Shown: piece after piece, positions 18,465 through 25,931 of the stretch | Layout of the letters: the number at the start of each line of letters is the position of its first letter | How positions within the stretch are numbered: position 1 is the first letter of the stretch | From: an uncultured SAR86 cluster bacterium | Lineage (GTDB): Bacteria; Pseudomonadota; Gammaproteobacteria; Magnimaribacterales; D2472 | Length of the DNA stretch: 40,250 bases | NCBI GenBank assembly: GCA_902556355.1 | Contig: CACDVW010000011.1 | Span: forward strand, 1 to 40,250 | Direction of reading: 5' to 3' | Notes under the pieces: generated by a model | Told to the model about the DNA's origin: nothing | Seen by the model: only the letters and a program-made list of their open reading frames with translations | Database searches by the model: none | Translations under genes and position numbers: made by a program

Positions 18465-20150
18465 CTAAGACCAATCTTTAAGAATAATATCTGATGCTTT
18501 TTCTCCTATCATAATAGTTGGTGCATTAGTATTACCACCAACTAATGTAGGCATGATTGATGCATCTACAACTCTTAAGCTTTTAACTTTATGGACTTTG
18601 AGTTTGCTATCAACCACAGCCATATTATCGCTACCCATCTTGCATGTTCCAACAGGATGGTAAACTGTGTCTGCTGATTCTCTTATAGCTTTTTCAATAT
18701 CCTCATCATCATCTAAGTCTATTGGTCTCATAACGTGCTTACTTGTGTATTTAGAGATTGGTTCTTTATTCATAATTTTCATCATCTTTTTGTAGCCAGC
18801 GATCATGTCTCTGACGTCATCTGGATGAGACAAAAAATTTGGATCTATGCATGGGTCTTCTGCAGGATCAGCTGAATTTAGTGTAACCTCACCTCTTGAT
18901 TTAGGTCGTAATAAACATGAATGACAGCTGATTCCAGTACCCCATAATTGCTCTCTTCCGTGATCAACGATCATTCCAGGTGCAAAATGTAATTGGATAT
19001 CAGGCATATCTATATCATTTCTCGATCTAATAAATCCTCCAGCTTCAGCTACTGTTGATGTAAACATACCTGTTTTGGCAAGAATATATTTAAGTAATTC
19101 AAAAGGATATTTAAATAACAGAGTACCCATTGAAAAACCTAAAAGGTTTATTGATTTGTGTCTATGAACAGTTATGAAATCAATGTGGTCTTGAAGGTTT
19201 TTACCTACTCCCGGTAAGTTTATTTTATGCTCAATGCCATGCTTGGTTATTTCTTCTTCAGGACCTATGCCAGATCTGAGAAGAATCTGCGGTGAGCCAA
19301 AGGCTCCTGAGGATAATAAAACTTCTTTGGAAGCATTTATAGTAAATTCATTACCCTCCTCATCTATACATTGAACGCCTGTAGCCATTCCATCAGAAAT
19401 ATTAATCTTATTTACATTAGTGTCAGTTAATATAGTTAAATTATCTCTGTCTATAACCGGAACAAGATATGCCTTTGCAGCACTGCATCTTTTGCCATTT
19501 TTTTGAGTTGTTTGATAATAGCCAATTCCTTCTTGATTTTCTCCATTAAAATCTTCGTTATATCCAAAAATAGAAGATCCTGTTTTAACAAAATCATCAA
19601 CAGATTTATTTTTATGTCTTATTTTTGACACGTTTAATGGGCCATTTTGTCCATGATAATCATTATCAAAAACTTCATTATGCTCACATTTTTTAAAATA
19701 AGGTAATACGTCTTTATATGACCATCCTTCATTGCCCAACTCTGCCCAATGATCGTAATCCCACGCATGACCCCTGACATATAACATTGCATTAATTGAA
19801 CTGGAACCTCCCAAAGTTTTTCCTCTTGGCTGAAATCCTCTTCTATGTTCCATTACTTCAGTTTCAACTTCATGCACTCCACCTGCCGAATCTACAACCG
19901 AAGATGCAGGTTCTGTTACAGAAACCTTTTCAAATTCTTTTTGAGGAACGGTATCGTAGTTCCAACTATATTTGCTTTTATCACCCAAAAAAGCGAAGCC
20001 TAGTGGAACATGAAGCCTGACATCATTATCCTTTGAACCCGCCTCAATAAGACATACATTAAAGTTCGGATTTGAACTTAGCCTATTTGCTAAGACACAT
20101 CCAGCTGAACCAGCTCCTAAAATAATAAAATCGTAATCTTTAGCTTCCAT
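18465..20150 (-). CDS. GMC-family oxidoreductase (choline/alcohol dehydrogenase-like)
   Basis: DFIILGAGSAGCVLANRLS; RGKTLGGSSSINAMLYVRGHAWDYDHW; GAFGSPQILLRSGIGP; C-terminal LVGGNTNAPTIMIGEKASDII. Start likely MEAKDYDF rather than 20171. Confidence 0.95.
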   Translation of the reverse strand: MEAKDYDFIILGAGSAGCVLANRLSSNPNFNVCLIEAGSKDNDVRLHVPLGFAFLGDKSKYSWNYDTVPQKEFEKVSVTEPASSVVDSAGGVHEVETEVMEHRRGFQPRGKTLGGSSSINAMLYVRGHAWDYDHWAELGNEGWSYKDVLPYFKKCEHNEVFDNDYHGQNGPLNVSKIRHKNKSVDDFVKTGSSIFGYNEDFNGENQEGIGYYQTTQKNGKRCSAAKAYLVPVIDRDNLTILTDTNVNKINISDGMATGVQCIDEEGNEFTINASKEVLLSSGAFGSPQILLRSGIGPEEEITKHGIEHKINLPGVGKNLQDHIDFITVHRHKSINLLGFSMGTLLFKYPFELLKYILAKTGMFTSTVAEAGGFIRSRNDIDMPDIQLHFAPGMIVDHGREQLWGTGISCHSCLLRPKSRGEVTLNSADPAEDPCIDPNFLSHPDDVRDMIAGYKKMMKIMNKEPISKYTSKHVMRPIDLDDDEDIEKAIRESADTVYHPVGTCKMGSDNMAVVDSKLKVHKVKSLRVVDASIMPTLVGGNTNAPTIMIGEKASDIILKDWS

Positions 20151-20245
20151 GATTAAACTCTCCTCATTCAAGTTTATGATTTCATACAGAAACTGTAAAC
20201 TTTTATATGTTGAAAAATTTACATATCATGATTATATAAATTGTT

Positions 20246-20995
20246 ATGAATTATTTTAGTATTTTTATTATTTTTTGGATCCTGGTTGCGTTTATAACTT
20301 TTATTTATCTATTTTACGTTGATGCTCCTTATGGAAGACATATAAGGAAAGGATGGGGTAAAAATATTTCAGCACGTCTTGGATGGGTTGTAATGGAATC
20401 ACCATGTGTAATCTTAATGATAATTTATGCATATCTTGCAAAGGATCAGCTTCAATCTATACATAAAGTATTTCTAATATTATGGTTGATTCATTACATA
20501 CATAGATCTTTCATTTATCCATTTGTCATAGATATGACAAATCCAAAAATGCCAATAAGTATAGCTGCTTCAGCCTTCTTCTTTAATATTGTGAATGTTA
20601 ATGTTCAAGCCTTCGGAATATTCTACTTTACAGAATATGCACAAAATTGGATAAATAATCCTGTGTTTTATTTTGGAATATCTATCTTTTTAATCGGAAT
20701 GTATATAAATATTCGATCTGATTATTTAATAATTTCTCTAAGAAAAGATAAAGGTCCTGGATATCATATGCCTAATAAATTTATGCATAAATACATTTCT
20801 GCTCCTAACTATTTAGGCGAAATTATTGAATGGATTGGATGGGCTTTTCTTACATGGAGCATCTCAGGCTTAGTGTTTGCACTTTGGACCATAGCAAACT
20901 TATTTCCACGCGCGCTTGCTCACCACAGATGGTATCAAGAAAAATTTAGCGATTATCCTAAAAATAGAAAAGCAATTATTCCTGGGATTATTTAA
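20246..20995 (+). CDS. Steroid 5-alpha-reductase (3-oxo-5-alpha-steroid 4-dehydrogenase) C-terminal family membrane protein
   Basis: YGRHIRKGWGKNISARLGWVVMESP; GPGYHMPNKFMHKYISAPNYLGEIIEWIGWAFLTWS...NLFPRALAHHRWYQEKFSDYPKNRKAIIP. Confidence 0.9.
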   Translation: MNYFSIFIIFWILVAFITFIYLFYVDAPYGRHIRKGWGKNISARLGWVVMESPCVILMIIYAYLAKDQLQSIHKVFLILWLIHYIHRSFIYPFVIDMTNPKMPISIAASAFFFNIVNVNVQAFGIFYFTEYAQNWINNPVFYFGISIFLIGMYINIRSDYLIISLRKDKGPGYHMPNKFMHKYISAPNYLGEIIEWIGWAFLTWSISGLVFALWTIANLFPRALAHHRWYQEKFSDYPKNRKAIIPGII

Positions 20996-21992
20996 GTATT
21001 CCTAAATCTTTCATTTGATTGGCGATATCTAAGATCGACTCTTCTGCTGGCCTTGGATCCCATCCTAGTATTTCTTTTGCTTTTGTATTTTTAATACTTC
21101 TTGTTCTTCCAAGGTATGGTAATGTTAATTTTAATTCTTTGTTAAAGTTAGCAAGAATTTTTGCAAGCCATACTGGAATGCCCATGGTAGGTGCTTTATC
21201 AAAACCATTCTCTCTTAATATTTTAGCAACATCTGTATACCATAAATCTTTTTCAACTAGTGCAAATCTCTCACCATTTGAAGCCGAAGTTTGCATTGCA
21301 AGAATATGAGCTGCAGCAACATCTCTAACATCAACATATCCAAACATCATAGGCACTGCAACTGGCATTCTGCCGCTTGCTACCATTTCAACAGCTTTGT
21401 TTGATTCGCCAATATCACCTGAAAGTGAAGCTCCAACAACAAGAGCAGGATTTATGACAGCAAGTTCAAATGGATGACCATCTTTCTCCACAAATTCCCA
21501 TGCAGCTCTTTCTGCTAAAGTTTTGCTTTTTGAGTATGCACTTATTGCAGGATTGTCTGGATCAGACCAATCTGATTCATCAAAATGGGTTTTCTTTTCT
21601 AAAGTATCAAAAATAGCAGCTACAGACGATGTGAGTACAACTTTTTTTATATTATGTTTTTTTGCAAAGGATAGAGCCCTGTTCACACCATCAATAGCAG
21701 GTTGTACAAAATAAGCTTCGTCTGTTCGCTCCAAAGATATTGGAGAAGCAACGTGAAGCAAATAATCACAGCCTTCCATACCATCATCCCAGCCAGTATC
21801 TTCTGTTAAATTAAAGGTAAAAAGATTAAGGTGTTCTATAGATGTATTGTGACTTTTCAGAGCATTAATTATTTCATCTTTTCTTTCAGGAGACCTTACT
21901 GAACCATTTACAGCATAGCCCTGATTAAGTAGTTGGTGTATGCAGTGTAAGCCTATATATCCAGTAGCTCCTGTAACTAAAACTTTTTCCAT
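20988..21992 (-). CDS. NAD(P)-dependent SDR, dihydroflavonol-4-reductase-like epimerase
   Basis: VLVTGATGYIGLHCIHQLLNQGY; SSVAAIF; YSKSKTLAERAAWEF; DVRDVAAAHILAM. Confidence 0.93.
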   Translation of the reverse strand: MEKVLVTGATGYIGLHCIHQLLNQGYAVNGSVRSPERKDEIINALKSHNTSIEHLNLFTFNLTEDTGWDDGMEGCDYLLHVASPISLERTDEAYFVQPAIDGVNRALSFAKKHNIKKVVLTSSVAAIFDTLEKKTHFDESDWSDPDNPAISAYSKSKTLAERAAWEFVEKDGHPFELAVINPALVVGASLSGDIGESNKAVEMVASGRMPVAVPMMFGYVDVRDVAAAHILAMQTSASNGERFALVEKDLWYTDVAKILRENGFDKAPTMGIPVWLAKILANFNKELKLTLPYLGRTRSIKNTKAKEILGWDPRPAEESILDIANQMKDLGILK

Positions 21993-22076
21993 AATAAATC
22001 TCCCCCTATTAATTTAAGCTAGTAAGTAACTATATATTAATATTAATAGATGGAGAGATAATTCTCGGATATATTT

Positions 22077-22204
22077 TTATTCTATATCAACAATTTTTTT
22101 CTTATGTAATTGGGTTTCAGCTAAAAGATCACTCATGTATTCTTGAAAAAAGATAATTTTTCCATCTTTAAGTTTCATAACCATTACATAATTATTATCA
22201 ATGC
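22077..22204 (-). pseudogene. C-terminal fragment of a SnoaL/NTF2-like protein
   Basis: Reverse frame reads DNNYVMVMKLKDGKIIFFQEYMSDLLAETQLHKKKIVDIE*, with no supporting start. Confidence 0.55.
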
Positions 22205-22318
22205 ATGGATAAAGATGCGGGGTATGAAATATCAGAACAAATGCCTTATGAAGAATATCAAGAAAAATTAAAACAATATTGCCTCAATAAATTTCCAGAA
22301 AAGCTTATACCACTTTAA
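22205..22318 (+). pseudogene. 37-aa ORF or C-terminal gene fragment directly abutting the NTF2-like fragment
   Basis: MDKDAGYEISEQMPYEEYQEKLKQYCLNKFPEKLIPL*, followed by a terminator; no clear RBS. Confidence 0.4.
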
Positions 22319-22319
22319 A

Positions 22320-22347
22320 AAAAAGAGAGCATTTTGCTCTCTTTTTC
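22320..22347. terminator. Bidirectional Rho-independent terminator
   Basis: AAAAGAGAGCA-TTT-TGCTCTCTTTTT. Confidence 0.88.
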
Positions 22348-22362
22348 GTTAATTGAAAAACC

Positions 22363-22527
22363 TTACAAATAGTAAGGAAAGAATACATCCTTTTTAGGTT
22401 TAGACTTATGCTCAGTTTTATTTTGCATGCGTAAATTGTAATTAAGCTTGTTAATTGCGATTTGCAACATGACATTGTTTCCTAACTTAGGTGTATATTG
22501 TTTTTTTTGAATGTTTAAAGCATTCAT
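22363..22527 (-). CDS. 54-aa basic protein downstream of tandem glutamine riboswitch-like RNA
   Basis: MNALNIQKKQYTPKLGNNVMLQIAINKLNYNLRMQNKTEHKSKPKKDVFFPYYL*; strong AAGGAG SD; terminator follows at 22320-22347; absent from the ORF track because it is under 60 aa. Confidence 0.8.
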   Translation of the reverse strand: MNALNIQKKQYTPKLGNNVMLQIAINKLNYNLRMQNKTEHKSKPKKDVFFPYYL

Positions 22528-22548
22528 AACATCTCCTTTTTAAAAAGA

Positions 22549-22597
22549 TGCGTTCCTTCGGTATCATTACCTACTTCCGTCTCTTGCGAGATGAACG
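22549..22597 (-). promoter_or_regulatory. Glutamine riboswitch-like aptamer, proximal copy
   Basis: CGUUCA-[UCUC GCAA GAGA]-CGGAAGUA-[GGUA AUGA UACC]-GAAGGAACGCA; P1 CGUUC/GAACG closes a three-way junction; conserved CGGAAGUAG and GAAGGAACGC segments. Confidence 0.85.
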
Positions 22598-22604
22598 ATG
22601 ATAA

Positions 22605-22651
22605 TGCGTTCCTTCATCTTGCGACTACTTCCGTCCCCTTAAGGATGAACG
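22605..22651 (-). promoter_or_regulatory. Glutamine riboswitch-like aptamer, distal copy
   Basis: CGUUCA-[UCCU UAAG GGGA]-CGGAAGUA-[GUC GCAA GAU]-GAAGGAACGCA; same core, different helix sequences (helix-preserving variation). Confidence 0.83.
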
Positions 22652-22659
22652 ATTTAAAA

Positions 22660-22688
22660 ATATTAACAGAGAAAAAATATATATACAA
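22660..22688 (-). promoter_or_regulatory. Sigma70-like promoter for the riboswitch-54aa transcript
   Basis: TTGTAT-17 nt-TAATAT on the minus strand; expected start site just 5' of the distal aptamer. Confidence 0.55.
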
Positions 22689-22757
22689 ATTTTATATATA
22701 TAAAATAGATAACTATTTTTAAACACAATATGTGTATAAAAATAAATTTAAATTAAG

Positions 22758-24182
22758 CTAATTGCCTATATTTCTATTAGAGAGATATATCTCAACATTA
22801 GCAGTGAAATTTGCTTTTAATGGAAACATAATTAAATCTTGGGTTCCATCTTGATTTACATCATATAAATACCCTTGAGAGTCATCATTCTCACTGAAAA
22901 CTGGCCAGCTTGAAGTATCTAGATTGTAATATTCACTATTACCTGAATTTAAATAAATTTCTGGTATACCTTTATTATTAGGTGATTGTTCATTCCATGC
23001 CTGACTGAATACCTGCGCAACAATATCCTTTTTATTATCTTGATTAATATCAAAACATGAAAAAAAATTAAAATTATGATCAGTTTCTTCTCCAATAATA
23101 GATATATTTTTTTCTAATAATTCATCATTTTCTATCTTGTAAAAAGAAAATAAAACTACTGGAGTTGTTTCATTTTGTGAATAATACTCATTTTCTATTA
23201 TTTCTCTATCAATTGGTTTGCTAGCATTTATCGTTGCTAAAATTAAATCATCTTTTCTGCACATTTCAGTTGTCATGCCATGAAAGTAGTATTCATTTCT
23301 ATATTCATAAACTCCAATTTGTTCATAGTTACCAGTACCAGTATTATTCCAAGCTTCAAAATATACTTTGAAAATTTCATCTTTCATCACTGATGATGTG
23401 ATTTCATTATTTCTTAAAAGCTCAAGGCCTTGTCTTCCATCTTTTCTTACACTATTAACAATAAATTCGTCATAAACTAAAAAACTTGAAAAACTAAGCT
23501 CTTTATATTTCTCAGATATATCAACCATATTTGAGTCCATATATTTAAATGCTTGAGATTTATGTCCTCCAAAAAGAGCTTCCTCATTCCTAATTTGAAC
23601 TGAGTGGCCCCAATCTTTCTCTCCTAATTCGATAACTTCATATCCTGAAACTGTGCTCAATAAAATAGCAGGATATGCATAATTTGTTTGAACTGTTTCT
23701 TCATCATATGCTGCCCTACCATCCTCCGCATTCATAGCAAACGCAAAATCATCTTTTCCATCTCCATTAATATCACCTCTTGCATACTTTCTGCTAGCAC
23801 CTCCAAGTTTTGGATATGGTTCACCGAATATATCTTGATTATTGATGACATAATTGCCATTACTGTCGCTTATATAAACAACCAGAGAATCTGGAACATT
23901 TTCATTGCTGATTTCTGCAGGAGTCTCTGAATCACACCAAAAATGGGCAATAAAATCTATAAAATTATCATCATTTATATGAACCGGAATTAAAAATTGA
24001 AATGAGGGATTATTGCAAGCATTTGAGTAATAACTAACAGCATCTTCTAGAATAATTGGATTTGGATTAAATAATGAAATTTCTGAATCAGGTATTTGTG
24101 GAATTTGATTTGGTACTGAAATGGATTCATTACTACACCCATAAATAAGAAAAAATGAGAAAAAGAGAACTATTTTTTTCAT
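22758..24182 (-). CDS. Lipoprotein with FG-GAP/VCBS-like repeats
   Basis: LIYGCSNES lipobox; DINGDGKDDFAFA, DINQDNKKDIVAQ, DVNQDGTQDLIMF. Confidence 0.8.
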   Translation of the reverse strand: MKKIVLFFSFFLIYGCSNESISVPNQIPQIPDSEISLFNPNPIILEDAVSYYSNACNNPSFQFLIPVHINDDNFIDFIAHFWCDSETPAEISNENVPDSLVVYISDSNGNYVINNQDIFGEPYPKLGGASRKYARGDINGDGKDDFAFAMNAEDGRAAYDEETVQTNYAYPAILLSTVSGYEVIELGEKDWGHSVQIRNEEALFGGHKSQAFKYMDSNMVDISEKYKELSFSSFLVYDEFIVNSVRKDGRQGLELLRNNEITSSVMKDEIFKVYFEAWNNTGTGNYEQIGVYEYRNEYYFHGMTTEMCRKDDLILATINASKPIDREIIENEYYSQNETTPVVLFSFYKIENDELLEKNISIIGEETDHNFNFFSCFDINQDNKKDIVAQVFSQAWNEQSPNNKGIPEIYLNSGNSEYYNLDTSSWPVFSENDDSQGYLYDVNQDGTQDLIMFPLKANFTANVEIYLSNRNIGN

Positions 24183-24239
24183 AGAATTATGTTGCCATAA
24201 TAGTTTGTTAAAATAAAAGACATTGTTTAGGATTAAATT

Positions 24240-24686
24240 ATGAAAAATAAAATACCACCTCCAATTGTTACTCTGTTCTTTGGTTTATGTATATATTTTT
24301 CACAAGAATACTTCCCAGAATCTAATTTAGAATTTTTGACTATATTAAGTTATATTTTTTACTTTTCTGGATTCTCTGTGCTTGTATTAGCTGTGAGTTT
24401 ATTTAAAAAGCAAAATACAACTGTTAATCCTATAAAAATTGAAAATGCGTCTTCATTAGTTACCTCTGGAGTTTTTGAATATTCAAGGAATCCAATGTAT
24501 TTAGGCATGGCTCTAATTTTATTAGGCATAGCATTAATGTTTAATGTGATTGGCGGCATCCTTTTCTCTCTTCTATTTACTATCTACATAACTAAATTTC
24601 AAATTAGGCCAGAAGAAGAAGTTATGGAAAAATTGTTTGGAGAAGATTTCTTAAAATATAAAAAAAATGTTCGAATGTGGCTATGA
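24240..24686 (+). CDS. Isoprenylcysteine carboxyl methyltransferase (ICMT)-family membrane protein
   Basis: TSGVFEYSRNPMYLGMALILLGIAL...RPEEEVMEKLFGEDFLKYKKNVRMW. Confidence 0.9.
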   Translation: MKNKIPPPIVTLFFGLCIYFSQEYFPESNLEFLTILSYIFYFSGFSVLVLAVSLFKKQNTTVNPIKIENASSLVTSGVFEYSRNPMYLGMALILLGIALMFNVIGGILFSLLFTIYITKFQIRPEEEVMEKLFGEDFLKYKKNVRMWL

Positions 24687-24853
24687 ATCAAAATAAAGTT
24701 GCCAGAATAGTGCTTTGTGCCGCAGCCTTAGTTCACATACTAAATTTCTTGTTTTCTGGTCAGATGTCTATTTGGGGATATGTAATACCACCAGTTGTAT
24801 CTTTATTTATATCTATCTTTTTAGGATACTTAGCCTATAAATTAAAACCATAG
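24683..24853 (+). CDS. 56-aa two-TM membrane protein
   Basis: ATGA overlap with the ICMT-family gene stop; MNQNKVARIVLCAAALVHILNFLFSGQMSIWGYVIPPVVSLFISIFLGYLAYKLKP*; below track cutoff. Confidence 0.65.
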   Translation: MNQNKVARIVLCAAALVHILNFLFSGQMSIWGYVIPPVVSLFISIFLGYLAYKLKP

Positions 24854-24865
24854 AAAAAATATAAA

Positions 24866-25129
24866 TTGATAAAAATTTTCTACCCGCTGTTAATTCTTTT
24901 ATTTCCTTTGACTGGTAAAATTTTTTTTAAGCTAGATTGGAGTGGGTATGATTTTTTGGTTATGGCACTACTAATACTTTCTTTTAGCATCATAATAAAT
25001 CTTACTCTTTACTATCTAAAATCTTCTAAGTTCAAATTTTTATTAGTATTTATTTTAATGATTATTTTTATGCTTATTTGGATAGAACTAGCTGTTGGAA
25101 TTTTTGGAACAGCTTTTGCAGGTAGTTAA
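24866..25129 (+). CDS. Small membrane protein (TTG start)
   Basis: 87 aa, about three hydrophobic segments, same strand and tight spacing. Confidence 0.55.
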   Translation: MIKIFYPLLILLFPLTGKIFFKLDWSGYDFLVMALLILSFSIIINLTLYYLKSSKFKFLLVFILMIIFMLIWIELAVGIFGTAFAGS

Positions 25130-25132
25130 TTT

Positions 25133-25258
25133 ATGAGAGAAAGAACTAAATCAATAATAGGATGGACAGTTATTATTGTTGGCCTTATTGCTTATAACTA
25201 TTATGAGTACACTAGATGGTGTGATGGTTGGTTTTATATATGGAAGCCATGGTGCTAG
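25133..25258 (+). CDS. 41-aa single-TM small protein
   Basis: MRERTKSIIGWTVIIVGLIAYNYYEYTRWCDGWFYIWKPWC*, 4 nt after the previous stop. Confidence 0.45.
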   Translation: MRERTKSIIGWTVIIVGLIAYNYYEYTRWCDGWFYIWKPWC

Positions 25259-25307
25259 GATTTATTTCATTTGTAATTTATTTAAAGAAAGTTCAACTAA
25301 GAAAAAA

Positions 25308-25760
25308 TTACTTCCAAGCCCCGTATTCACTTCTTCCATTTTTTCTCAGTCCATATGGACCAGCAAAATAAAGTGTAATTGGCTTAATACCTCGTTCTAA
25401 GTCAACTCGATGTAAATAATCAGCACTTCTAAAACCTATATAAAATTTTCCACGCCATTTTCTTTCTTTTTTAATGTTTGTCTCCCAGTATCCGCCACTT
25501 AAGATAATTGTAATATATGGAAAGGGATGATTATGAAGTCCAATACCGTGATCATTATCTATAATATGATTGATAAATATATTGAAAGGAAACCATTTCG
25601 GTCTTTTTCTAAATAGTAAATAATACCTATCAGTCCATGGTTTAGCTAAATGATATTCTGGGTGTGAGGGACCTCTATCCATTACAACTCTTTTTCGTCC
25701 TAATTTTTCGAGAATCTTAAGAAAAAACATAGAAATAATAATGCCATAACATACAAACAT
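25308..25760 (-). CDS. Cupin-fold-like protein of unknown function
   Basis: DNDHGIGLHNHPFPYITIILSGGYWETN...GKFYIGFRSADYLHRVDL (cupin-like HxH...G...H). Confidence 0.6.
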   Translation of the reverse strand: MFVCYGIIISMFFLKILEKLGRKRVVMDRGPSHPEYHLAKPWTDRYYLLFRKRPKWFPFNIFINHIIDNDHGIGLHNHPFPYITIILSGGYWETNIKKERKWRGKFYIGFRSADYLHRVDLERGIKPITLYFAGPYGLRKNGRSEYGAWK

Positions 25761-25765
25761 AGCCC

Positions 25766-25793
25766 ATAAAAAAGCCCACTATTGTGGGCTTCT
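25766..25793 (-). terminator. Rho-independent terminator downstream of tRNA-Glu
   Basis: Minus strand AAGCCCAC-AATA-GTGGGCTTTTTT. Confidence 0.9.
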
Positions 25794-25801
25794 TAGTAAA
25801 T

Positions 25802-25877
25802 TGGCATCCCGTAGGGGAGTCGAACCCCTGTTGCCGAGATGAAAACCCGGTGTCCTAGGCCTCTAGACGAACGGGAC
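25802..25877 (-). tRNA. tRNA-Glu (anticodon TTC)
   Basis: Reverse complement GTCCCGTTCGTCTAGAGGCCTAGGACACCGGGTTTTCATCTCGGCAACAGGGGTTCGACTCCCCTACGGGATGCCA. Confidence 0.96.
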
Positions 25878-25931
25878 GTGATGCGAGACGTATTATATGG
25901 AATCATAAGCAATTAGCAAAGTAATTAATAA

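Noticed and set aside
20171-20245. TGTAAAC-like half sites upstream of the GMC oxidoreductase as another copy of the operator
   Set aside because: Only isolated half sites with no symmetrical partner at correct spacing
22548-22653. Tandem repeats as a CRISPR array, a tRNA fragment (shared 'gcgttccttcgg' with tRNA-Leu) or a CsrA sponge (many GGA)
   Set aside because: Only two copies with helix-preserving differences and a P1/P2/P3 junction; the glutamine aptamer match explains the conserved segments better
25249-25371. 40-aa ORF MVLGFISFVIYLKKVQLRKNYFQAPYSLLPFFLSPYGPAK overlapping the cupin-like gene convergently
   Set aside because: Second half is simply the antisense of the minus-strand gene's C-terminus; insufficient evidence of coding
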